Assembly (NCBI RefSeq): GCF_036785885.1
Contig: NC_092312.1
Coordinates: 22,834,001 to 22,898,000 of the forward strand
Direction of reading: 5' to 3'
Source of the DNA: Coffea arabica
Lineage: Eukaryota; Streptophyta; Magnoliopsida; Gentianales; Rubiaceae
Length of the DNA: 64,000 nucleotides
In this document: positions 22,979 to 33,700 of the stretch, one piece after another
Layout: every line of letters begins with the position of its first letter
Position numbering within the stretch: position 1 is the stretch's first letter
The notes under the pieces: generated by a model
The model's input: only the letters and a program-made list of their open reading frames with translations
Told to the model about the DNA's origin: nothing
Database searches by the model: none
Position numbers and translations under genes: made by a program

Positions 22979-25900
22979 ATGCTGCTGCTCTGTTCTCCTC
23001 TTCGTGCAAAGCTCTCTTTTTCTGGCAAGTCTCTTTTTTCCCTCTCTCTTTCCCTTGTGTAACAAATTCACAGACAGACAGACAGACAGAGACATATTGA
23101 CATGTACTATGTGACCCGAAATTTAGATTATCAAATCTTTGAACTGTTCAAGAAATTGGAGTAGAGAAAACCCATAAATTATGCCTTAAGTCCTCATGAA
23201 TATCTTGTTTGTTGCACATTTTAATGCTTCTATAGTATTTGCCACTCAGGACGGAAATTACACCTCAATTAAATACTCACAGCTGTTTTTGTAATTACAG
23301 CATTTATGCAGCTTTTGGGAAAATTGAGCTGAAATAGGAGTGCTTTTATACGAAATGTAGCCATCTTTTACTATATTCTTATGTACCTGTACAAGATTAA
23401 TTGACTTTAATTTTCATGAACGATAACCATCCTTGACTTAATTTATCCAGCTCAGAGGTTTGAGGCCCGAAGGACCAGCGCAAGGCTTTTTAGTTTTTAT
23501 TGTCATTTAGTTTAGTACCTCTTAAGAAGTTTTTCTTGTCTTGGATAATAAATGTCTGACACTGCTTGAGGTCTAAATGTCCTAAATTTTTTTCCTTTTC
23601 TCGTTTTTGGTACCTTAACTTCGGGAATATCAGCTATTGTGGTATCAATTTCCTGTAAAAATGGTGAAATGGAATAGGGGTAAAGGGTTCCCATAATCCT
23701 TTCATGAGTTGGTATCATAGTCTTCAAGCTCAATTTGGTCTGGTCAAATTTTTTGGCATAGCTTTTCGGTTGAGTTTTTCTTGTTGCCTGTATGTTTAAC
23801 TCCGTGCCATCTGCTCCTAAAATGGTCTTGGAATTAATTTCTACATGTTTCACATAATCTATGCCAATTATATGCTAAGAATTTGTCTTGATAATGTGAA
23901 AGCAGACAACTTTAAGCAGTAATGCTGAAATTTGCCATTTATTGAATGTTTCCTATGAGGAGACTACCCATATATTGAAGATGACACTCATTATGAACTT
24001 TATACTTTTAACTGAGAAATGTAACTGGCAGTAGATAATATTTTTCCCTGTTTTCATTTTTTATCACGGAGTCATCAGCTTTTCTTGTTATGACCAGTAA
24101 AAGTTTTTAATTTGTTTCAGAGACTACTCTTTTTGCTTGCCAAGCTCGAGGAGTATTTTCCACCCAGAAAATGTTCAGAGTGCAGTGCCAGGCTGGTAGC
24201 TACCTGCAAGCTCATCGGTAGGTCTAGTAGTTCTCAGCATTAAGTTTGGAATTCTGACGAACTTCATGCATTAGTTGATTTTGTTGCTTATGATATTGTC
24301 TTCGCATGGGTAGAGAAGAGAACAGAAATGTCTTGTGTTCGGAGGAGAACTTGAGGAGGAGAAATCTTCTACTTGTTCTAGTTACTTCAAGCATACCTCT
24401 GGCTTTTCCATCTTATGGAAAGACAAAAGGTAAAAACCCATATGATGAAAAACGTTTGTTAGAGCAAAACAGGCGCATACAAAAAGAAAATAATGCACCT
24501 GAAGACTTCCCAAATTTTGTCAGAGAAGGTTGGTACTTTAATTCAGTTTTCCTTCTTGTTCTTCTTTTTTCTCCCATGGATGTTGGGTTTCAAAAGTTGT
24601 CTACTAGTTGTTTAGGTAGTTTCACAATGTTGCAAAGTAGTTAATTTTGTTGCTCGATCTGGTACAGGATTTACTGTAAAAGTTGTGGCATCAGAGAATT
24701 ATGTAAAGCGTGACTCAGGTCTTGTAGTGTGGGATATTGCTGTTGGTAAAGGTGATTCTCCAAAGGCTGGTCAGCAGGTTTTCCTTTTGTTTTACTTTTA
24801 CCTAAAAGAGCTGGTTTGATTTTGCATGAATATGAGCGGACTCTGATAAAAGAAACAGCTAGTGAACCAGCATTCTGCTTCAGTTTTATTTAGTTTTTCT
24901 ACTTCCATGTTTGAAAGTATGAACTTCCCAACATGCTGATGGAGTTTGACAATTCTAGTAGAAAAAACTTGCTTTGACGTATTTGAAATTTCATGCTGAG
25001 TTTGACAATTCTAAGAGGGAAAAGAATGTGCCTTGACTTATTGAAACTCATGTTTGAAAATTGAACTCTTCACTAAGCTGATAGAGTTTGACAATCCTAC
25101 AAAGAAAAGAACTAGTTTTGACTTATTTGAACTTCACTTAGGATGGAGAAACTTTTTATTTGTTCTCCTTTGGAAGACTTGAGCTTATTCTTGTGATGCT
25201 TGAGTTAATTGGTACGTTGCTTAAAGTTTTTATTACCACCAGTTATAGACGTCAGTCTGCCAATTTCTTTTTGAGCTTTTCCCTACTTGTCATTCTGATA
25301 ACCTGTGCTGAATGTATTCTCAATGGGCATAAATTGTAACCTAGAACACAACCTCCTCCCCCCCCCCCTTCTTCAACACACCTTCTGTTAGTTTCCAACA
25401 TGTTCTGAACGGGTATAAATTGTAACATAGAACACCCTCTCCCCCACTCCCCCAACACACCTCCTGTCAGTTTCCAACATGTGATTTCTTAGCATATGAA
25501 CAAGTGATTATTTTGATCTGCAAGGGAATAAAAGGCAATCTCTACCTTAAAAGCTGGCATCCTTAATTTAGGGAAAGATTTGAAAAATGGTACACCTCAG
25601 AAGTTGAATAAAGTGTTCTATGCTATGATTTTTATGTTATATGAGTGGAAACGGGCACATTATTGGTGCTCTCTGTCTGTTTGTGTGTGTGTTTTTCAGC
25701 TTTGTTTTAATTTGTAGTGAAAGGTGCACAAATTTGAATGTCAAAATGAAGTTGGAAAATATTAGGAAAACAAAAATAAGGAAATCGATATATCTATTAA
25801 GGCTACATTAACAATGTCTAATAACATCTATGTGAAAATCTGAAAGGTACTTAAACTGAGGTCCCCTCTCCCTGTTTGTGGCAGGTGACGTTTCACTATG

Positions 25901-27848
25901 TCGGTTATAATGAGTCAGGCCGCCGCATTGACAGTTCATATGTACAGGGTACTCCGGCAAAAATCCGAATGGGTACTAATGCATTAGTTCCAGGTGAAAA
26001 TGAAGATAATTATATTTTCTTTTTTCTTGTTTTCTGAAGTATGAATGAGCTAGGAGCTAAAATGGAGAAAACCTGACACAGGTTTTGAGGAAGGAATCCG
26101 GGACATGAAACCAGGTGGAAAAAGGAGAATTGTAATTCCCCCAGAACTAGGACCGCCAGTAAGTGTCAGTTATGCAGCTGGCATTTTATTTTGTTGGTTG
26201 AATCCTTTTCCTCTTCCTTCTTTTTTTCAGTTCACAATGTTTTTTAGTTGTTCATTGTTCTTATGTGTAAAGGTGAACAGTTGGGATGTAGGATTTGGCT
26301 CCACCTTTTAATGCTGACGAAGTGTGGGATGCTTCCTTAGTTTCTTCACCTTTTAGTGTACTGTTTGGATGGTTTTTTTTTTTTTTTTTTGGTGTTTATC
26401 TAAAACTTTATTGTAGCTCACTTTAAAATTTTTACAAAAACCTTTTGTGTATTTAGAAGTATTTGGAGGGTAGTTATAAAATTCCGTCACCTTCCACGCA
26501 CTGTTCACCGGGCCATGACAGCCACCAGCAACCACCCCCACCCCTCCCCCACCCGCCACCCTCTCTTCTTTCTCTTCTTCTCCCCACCACCGCAACCACG
26601 TCCTCCTCCTCTTTCTTTCTGCTGCCACCCCCCTTTCTCTCCTCTCTTCCCTAGCCCCCCACTGACAAGAAAGTGGGGGAGCAAGGAGGGAGGGAGAATG
26701 GAGGAGGAAGAGAGGCGGTGGCTGCAAAAAGGGAGAGGAGGAGGTGGTGGTGGTGGAAGTGAGGGGGAGAGTAGTGGCGGGCAGCGGTGGTGGAGAGGTG
26801 GGTGGCAACAGTGGCAGCAGTGGTGGGCGGAGGTGAAATGGTAAGGGAGAGTGGTAGTGGAACAAGGAAAGAGGTGTGTGTTTTTGGTATTTTGGGGTTG
26901 ATTAAACTTGGGGTGTTTTAATAAGTTAGCGACAGTTTTTAATAAAAAACAAGCAAAAAACCAGCCTACCAAACGCCATTAGCAATATCTGAGGAATTGC
27001 TTCACTTGGTAGTCTTTCCCTTGTTCCTCTAGCATCTGTATATGCTAGTAAAGGAACAATCTGAAAAAAAGAGTTCCAATGGGTGTAAAGTGTCCTTTAA
27101 GACTTTCATTAAAATGTGGACATTTCAGTTAATAAATCTCTTTAATGCCATTAGAAAGTTCATCAATCCCAAGTAGAAACCTTTTTAGAGCCCTAGATAG
27201 CAAACACCATGTGGCTTCAGTTTGCATTCACATTATGTTGAACTGTTAATGATGTTGGAGGTTTTCGTTTGTTTGTAACTAGCTTAAATTGCTCTTACTT
27301 CCATAGCAATTCAAATGCCAAGTTCTGCAAGAAAATATTTGCTAAAAAACTTCTGCTTTGTCATGAATTTCTATGTGCGTGTTGAAAACTACACGTCACC
27401 TTTATACAAGCTTTAGTGGCAAAATGAGTTAGGTTGACTTTCATCAATTTTAATTACAACGTAGTGGTGCTATGCATTGTACTCTGTTCTCATTGCTCAC
27501 AGAATGTTCTGTGGATGCCTGTGCAGCCATTTGACACTAAACATATTTTTATTTTTTTAATTGGAAAATTTTTAGGTTAAATGGGTTCCTTAATTCTGAG
27601 TAATTAGCAGAAAAAGATTGTTTTGCTTTGATTCTCATTCTACTCATTCTTTTCTGTCTCAGAAATTCTGTTCCAACATTATTGTTTCTACCAATGATGA
27701 TGTTATTACTTGATACTCGTTTACACAGGTAGGACCTTCCACCTTTTTCAGCTCAAAACAATTTGAGGTTTTTGATGTGGAACTGGTTAGCATTCAAGAT
27801 TGCACAAGGAGGACAATTGGTTTTTACTCCGATTTTGTTTGTAATTGA
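22979..27848 (+). CDS. FKBP20-2: FKBP-type peptidyl-prolyl isomerase, FKBP20-2-like, thylakoid lumen
   Basis: Secure exons: 24314-24528, 24668-24777, 25885-25993, 26082-26158 and 27729-27848, plus 24121-24217 upstream in frame. Exon 1 probably starts at 22979 (MLLLCSPLRAKLSFSG, similar to the FKBP20-2 transit peptide start). Its donor is uncertain; one consistent join is 23054-ish (before GTGTAA) to 24123. A twin-arginine stretch (NLRRRNLLLVLV) followed by small residues suggests Tat import into the thylakoid lumen. The domain includes KRLLEQNRRIQKENNAPEDF, VTFHYVGYNESGRRIDSS, IRMGTNALVPGFEEG and RRIVIPPELGPPVGPSTFF. The C-terminus keeps two cysteines (QDC...DFVC) 14 residues apart; in Arabidopsis FKBP20-2 this pair is reported to be redox-active and thioredoxin-reducible. 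That protein is needed for photosystem II supercomplex accumulation. Proline isomerase activity here is inferred. Confidence 0.88.
23512..23880 (-). other. Unassigned protein-like open frame, antisense in FKBP20-2 intron 1
   Basis: About 113-120 codons are open on the minus strand with no intron signal needed. The product is Lys/Thr/Pro-rich, with segments such as PTHERIMGTLYPYSI and FRTFRPQAVSDIYYPRQ. An in-frame stop lies just upstream of its start and the first codon is not ATG, so it is probably a fragment. The amino acid mix is more protein-like than its neighbours. I do not recognise it. A decayed retroelement or endogenous pararetrovirus coding fragment is possible but unproven. Confidence 0.25.
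24905..25140 (+). repeat. Diverged direct repeats in FKBP20-2 intron
   Basis: GAGTTTGACAATTCTA or a close variant occurs three times (about 24947, 25001 and 25086). Each copy is followed by an A-rich segment and CTTTGAC/CCTTGAC/TTTTGAC plus TTATTTGAA-like sequence. CATGTTTGAAA also recurs before the first and last copies. This is old local duplication within the intron. Confidence 0.6.
25310..25487 (+). repeat. 86-bp tandem duplication in FKBP20-2 intron
   Basis: Two copies share ATAAATTGTAACNTAGAACAC, a C-rich run, CAACACACCT and GTTTCCAACATG. The ATAAATTG anchors are at 25329 and 25415. The C homopolymer at about 25361-25371 differs in length between copies. Confidence 0.75.
26353..26981. 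mobile_element. GC-rich fold-back element in FKBP20-2 intron 6
   Basis: The left end GTACTGTTTGGATGGTTTTTT and the right end (AAAAAACCAGCCTACCAAACGCCA) are imperfect inverted repeats. TTA lies just outside both (26353-26355 and 26979-26981), which would fit a 3-bp PIF/Harbinger-type duplication. Inside, a C-rich left half (about 26490-26665) is complementary to a G-rich right half (about 26672-26850). The hairpin turns at CCCCCCACT-GACAAGAA-AGTGGGGG. Both strands show Pro/Ser- or Gly/Arg-rich open frames, which are artefacts of this composition. It lies in the FKBP20-2 intron 26159-27728. Confidence 0.6.
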
Positions 27849-30725
27849 ATGATGAAGCTTTTCCTTCAAATGTTGGTGGTATGTTTCCTTTGGACATTGC
27901 ACAACCGATAAGAAAAAGAGGTTCCTGACACCGTGGGTATAAAAGGTGGCATGCGGGCAAACATTAGACAGCACGATAGGGTGCTTAAGACCTGTTCGTA
28001 TGCCAAGCCGGACCCATTTTTCAAGGTTTAGCTTTAGCTTGTCCCTAGCTACCCCTGTCAGCTTATAGTAGCCTATATTCCTTGTTTTACCATGTGTGTA
28101 GACATAACCAATTCATGCATCCACCTATATAATGGACACACCTGAACAAACACACACGTATACATCCGCATCCACCTCGCTCACATTATGTGCTTTCTGA
28201 CCCAATAAGCATAGTGCAATTAACCTTGTTGCTTCGTTCTTTTTGGGACTTGGAATTTGGAAATGTGAAAGTGAGGTTGCCAAGCTCCGGCTGCAGGCAT
28301 TCAGCTACACACACTTCCTGGGAGCAGGATGGACTTTGAAGTTGAATGATTTAGTTACCTGTATCATCCTCCATGCAATACTCTCCATATATTGAAATGG
28401 CCCCAGGACATGGCTGCTGCTTCTTCATCCTTTTTTAGAGTTTCTCTGTCCATGTCAGTATAATCATAGTGTTCTGTCTGGGTTTGTCCTTCTGGATGCT
28501 AACTGTGGCCTTGGCGTTCTCAGAGTATGGGTAACCAGCTTCAGTCCACTTTATAGAGATGTGCAATAACAATTTGAGCAAGGCAGCCACACGGAGGGAC
28601 AAGCAACCAAATTCAGCTATCCAAAACATGTGATTTTAACATATGCATTGCAGCAATAATTCCTTTTCAGACAGAGGGCATCTCAAAATATTCGGTGTGA
28701 ATTCTATCACCATTGACAGTTTTTATAGTTTCAGAAACCCGGCAAGCATTCGCAGACTACATCCAACAAGGGAGTGGACAAGATTGACTATAGATCATAT
28801 CATAGTTATATTCGCAACACATACAAGTATTTACAAAACCTGTTGAAAATGACATGGGACTTCACTTGTCCATCCATTACAGACAACAGAAATAGCATTT
28901 GAGGCCATCAGCTTAATTAGCATACTGGCAGTCAGGAGCAAGAAATTTTCCAGAGTAGCTCGAGTACGGCATACGCTGCACAGCCTTGGATCCTTGGGCA
29001 CAGAAGGCAGGACTGCCAAAATTGACAGATCTCTTCGGCTCCTCTGTTGGGCCATAAAAACATCCCTCCCTTTGAGCTAGTAGAGTACGTAGAAGTGTGG
29101 TCAGTGCTTTTAAAGGAGATCAAGAAGCCTTTAAACGAGTGAAACTCCCTGTTCCTGCAAAAAGAAAAATTAAATATTAAGTGTACTTTAAGTGAATAAA
29201 CATGATAAAGATCAAAGATTTAAACCAGTGATATATGGAATTAGCATATTTTTCATCCTAGAAATTTCTTAATATGAGAATGATTGCAGTATATCGAAGA
29301 TAACTAACAAGGGCCGCTCATTTGAAAGTTATCCTATAATTTTTGGAGTTTATTAGCCTTATCAGCCCATCACGGTTAAAGTTTATGAATGTCTTTTAGT
29401 TTTGGTATTGTGTTTCTTCTCGTGGCCCAATAGAACTCTTTCGGGCTTCATAAAACTCCCATGTGTTATATTACATGTGTAGCCAAGATCTCATACCGAA
29501 TCTTTTCACATGATTTTCACGAATGAATAATGTTCCTTCTCATTTGTCCATAGAATAGGTAACAGAGTAGCTCATAAATTAGCACAATTTGCTGTTACAC
29601 TTGTGCATGATGTTAGCTGGGAATTAGATTCCACCTGTGGCTTAAAGAATGTGCCCAGGAAGATAGGAGAGCAATGGCTCTATTTTGTAACTGGTCTTGG
29701 ACTGTCAAGCTTTAAATGGAATGAAATTGCAGATTGACCAAGAAAAAAAAAATGAAGAAGAAGATTTTCACGAATGAGTGTAAACCCAGCTTGTGAACGG
29801 ATTCCTTGATGATGCCAAGTAAAGCTGCAACATGGTCTTACAGGAAGCAAGACAACTAAGAGCACAGTAAGAATATCATAGATGGTTGATGCAAATTCCA
29901 TCTGCTATGCATTCCGGCTTAAGCTAGAAAATCAAGAACACATTGTTTTCTCACAGTGAATAAGAAGATGGAAAACTACCACGCAAGCAAGTAAACAATA
30001 CTTCACCTTCTGCACAAAAGATAAAATAGCAAATCTTCTTGTGCAGAACCTTATCACAGAAGAAAGACATGGATTTCCAGGTTAGGCTTTATGTTTTCTT
30101 AGACTTCACAAGTACAATATATAGAGTCCAATCATTAGTTGCTTTCTTCTTCAAAAGGATAGGCACAGATAATGAATTAACATATGGCTTACCATCTTGA
30201 CTGTTCAAATGTCTTTGCTTATTATTCTCTACCAATATAAAGACTGAAGGATGGACCAATTATGAAAGCAAAATAGAAGATATGCCTGCAGATATGTTGT
30301 TCTTAAGAATTCACAAGCAAAGCATCCAAGCCCCAAAAGTACATTTCCTGTAGTAGTACTACAAAATGTATGACCACCAAGTTGGTTGAATCATGTCACT
30401 GAAATCAACAGTTACCCCTTAGTACTGCACAGACATTAATGTATCTGCAAAAATTAACAATACAAGATAGTATGGACAGCATAGTTCTACATGGAATAAA
30501 ATCCGTTTATCAAAATCGCAGTAGTTTACAGGAAAATCATGTGATTACAAGGAGAAACCTAGCTTATGTACTTTTCATCCAACACCTCCTCATGTATGCA
30601 ACAAATTCTGTTCTGAAGGATGAAAGCAATGTCGCTATGTGGTACAACAGGAACTCTTCAGGATATACAGGCAAACATTACAAGAGATAACTATACATCT
30701 AAAATAATTTGACTGCTACAGAGAG
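27849..30725. other. Intergenic between converging FKBP20-2 and CAT9-like genes
   Basis: This region contains both 3' flanks. Minus-strand frames at 28831-29123 look slightly protein-like but have no recognised domain, no consistent exon joins and overlap each other in two frames. No bounded mobile element was recognised. Confidence 0.45.
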
Positions 30726-33700
30726 CTATTTAGTTTCTTCTGCAGGGGCCCTATGATAGACAATTGATGTATCTGAACTTACAGGATTAGCATGATACTG
30801 CCCATAGAATGCATAAATACCAACCATAATGATGCTCAGAACAACAAATCTGACCCAGGCTTCATAATGTAACTGCAAAGAAATTGGAAGGGAAATTAAC
30901 TTATGGTACCAAGTAATTATCATACTTATAGTTTGAGTGTTCGATATAATAAAATAATGGCATGCAAACCTGGGCAAACAGAAAAATGTTGAGAAAAATG
31001 CATATAGCTGGCATAATAGGAACTCCAGGACAAGAAAAACCAGGTGGATCTGTATAAATCTGCACCATTCGGGGGTAAAAGAAAGGTGAGTGGAAAAATA
31101 CATCATACAGACAATAGATAAATAAGAAGAAGATGCGCTGATATGCATTGATAATTTTATAGCCCACCGGCTATGGTCTTTCATGAACAAAAGTACTCAA
31201 GATCAACCAAAATGAATCACTTTTGACACTATGCTGGCATGCGATTGACATAACCCCAGAACACAACAGTAAACTCAGATGTCGGTTAAAAATTGAGGCA
31301 GCGTAGGTGACCTCACTGGTACTCCGAAAGACGTTCTTACTTGAGTATATCAAGCATTAGCTATAACTAACCAACCTTAAATTACTTGCGCCTTTTAAAC
31401 CTGGATCTGAGGTCAAACTGGTCTAATGACTAGGTCATGGTCTTATTGAACCAAAGCCAACAAAGGACTATCAAAAAGGAAAATGAATTGTTACTCATTT
31501 TGACCGGTCCATTGGCAGACTGCGGTTTCACACTAAGTGGACCGCATGTAAAATGTGTTCAGGTTGCTCCTGCCTGGACCTAACAGCAATGAAAGTCAAT
31601 CCCCTAAAAGAAATAAATAACATGACTTTCTTGTCTGATACGGGTAAAAATCACAGGCAAATTAACAAGGTTTTAGTAATCATAAGAGGTCCGGAACAGG
31701 CTAGCTCTAAGTAGCCTAACTGTTCTAGATAGAAATCATTCTATTCCTAGAAGCATTACAAGTAGACAAGTCATGGTTATCACTATTTTCAGTGCTCATC
31801 AATCACTCTTGACATAAACAACTATCCTTCTATGATTTCTTTAATAAAATTAAAAGATATTTGACAATTTGATTTGTGGTCAATTTGCTATCAATTACTT
31901 ACCTGCCAGAAGTGAAGAGCAAGAGCAGCAAGGATTGCGATAACTGCAGCTACAATGACAAAAATAAATGAAGCACCAAAACGGAAAATGCAACCACTAG
32001 CAAAACCACAACAGGCTATTGTTACGAGGCAAATGATTCCTTCTCCTCTCTTTGAAATCCACCTAGTAGAAAACCTACTTGTATTCTTATCCTTCCAGCG
32101 GAGAGTTATCACACATGCTGAAACAACAGAATAGCCCGTCTGAAACAAACCAGTAGAATTGTATCATTTGCACATGATAAAGTTCTAAAATACCAGAGAC
32201 ACTGAAAACATTATCTAATCATGCAAAAGATACACTCCCAAAAAATGAACTTTATGCATCTACTAACATAGCCATCACATCATTTATGCCTTTGACTTTG
32301 ATGTCAATTCCTTTTGTTTCAGTCTACAGTGTCATGTGCTTTATTATTACTCACGTGCTTTATATTACATAAAAGCACTAAAGTAATAGATTCCCAGAAT
32401 ATGCAGCCAGCTTTATAAGAAAAGGCAGTTTATGAAGCTCAATAAATACACACAGGCGAACTGTGCAATAACTTACCAGTGAACCAACAGAGAGAATATG
32501 TGAGAGTACATGTATATTTAAGAGCCCAGCCAACACCATAGCAATAATACCAGCCCAGATTTGCGAATAAATGGGGGTATGCCGAGTTGGATGCACTTTA
32601 GAAAAAATTGATGGAAGCAAGCCATCCCTTCCAATCCCAAGATACAGTCGTGACTAATACAAAACATTTATCTATAATTAGTTATTATGCATATAACATG
32701 AGTAACGTAGTTGCATATAAGTGATTGCCATTTACCTGAACGTAAAGCCCAACCAGAAGGGTGGTAGTCAGTCCAGCAACAGCACCAAAGCTGATTAGGA
32801 CAGCTACAAAATTTAGGCCCTTGGATTTAAAAGCTTCAGCCAAAGGAGCATCTTCTCCAAGAAATTGGTAAGGGACCATTCCAGTAATCACCAAGCAAAC
32901 ACCAACATATAATACAACACAGACGAGAAGGCTCCCCATTATGCCTAATGGTAAGTCCCGCTAAACATGATATTCAAAAAGTAGAGATATATTACTAGAA
33001 AGCTATTAAAATAAAACCTACATCAGCTTTGGCTAAAGCAGAACAAAAAGAATCAATTGGATTCTATATACACAAACCTGTGGTCTCCTCGATTCTTCAG
33101 CAGAATTAGCAACTGCATCAAATCCAACATATGCAAAGAATACAACAGTTGCTCCAGTCAGTATTGCTCCAAAACCATTTGGAGCAAAAGGCGTCCAATT
33201 TGAAACATCCACCTTAAAAGCTCCAACAATGATGACAACAAAAACAATGGCTACCTGCAATAAATTCACCTTTAATGAACCAAAGGAATCTTAACTTTCA
33301 CATAATTGAAATCATCAATTAACATAAGCTAAAGTGCTCATCCAATTGCCTCCTCATTCAACTCCTCCCCCTCCCCCGCCTGCCCAATTGGACCCAAAAT
33401 TCCAGAAGGGTTGGATACCAATGCAAAAATGGAAAACAGCACTTAAAGCTATCATGACATAAACACAGGAAGGGATTGCTCAGTCACATGCCAGTATCAA
33501 TATCATAATTGAAAGTTAAATCCAGCATGTGCAAAAGCATGCTTGCAACCACCTCTTCAATGTCAAAATATGCACACCATAAGCTAGAAGCTAGAGACTA
33601 GAAGCAGATATAACACTGTTGGTGCATGTAGCAAGACCAACAGCGCTATTATACAACACAGTTTTATAAAGACAAAGTCTATATATCTATCTTTTGCCTT

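Noticed and set aside
26353-26972. Several Pro- or Gly/Arg-rich frames of 100-170 codons on both strands
   Set aside because: They come from the biased composition of the fold-back element inside an FKBP20-2 intron.
28831-29123. Two overlapping minus-strand frames downstream of FKBP20-2
   Set aside because: They overlap in different frames, match no family I know and lack consistent splice structure. Could be part of an untranslated or non-coding transcript.
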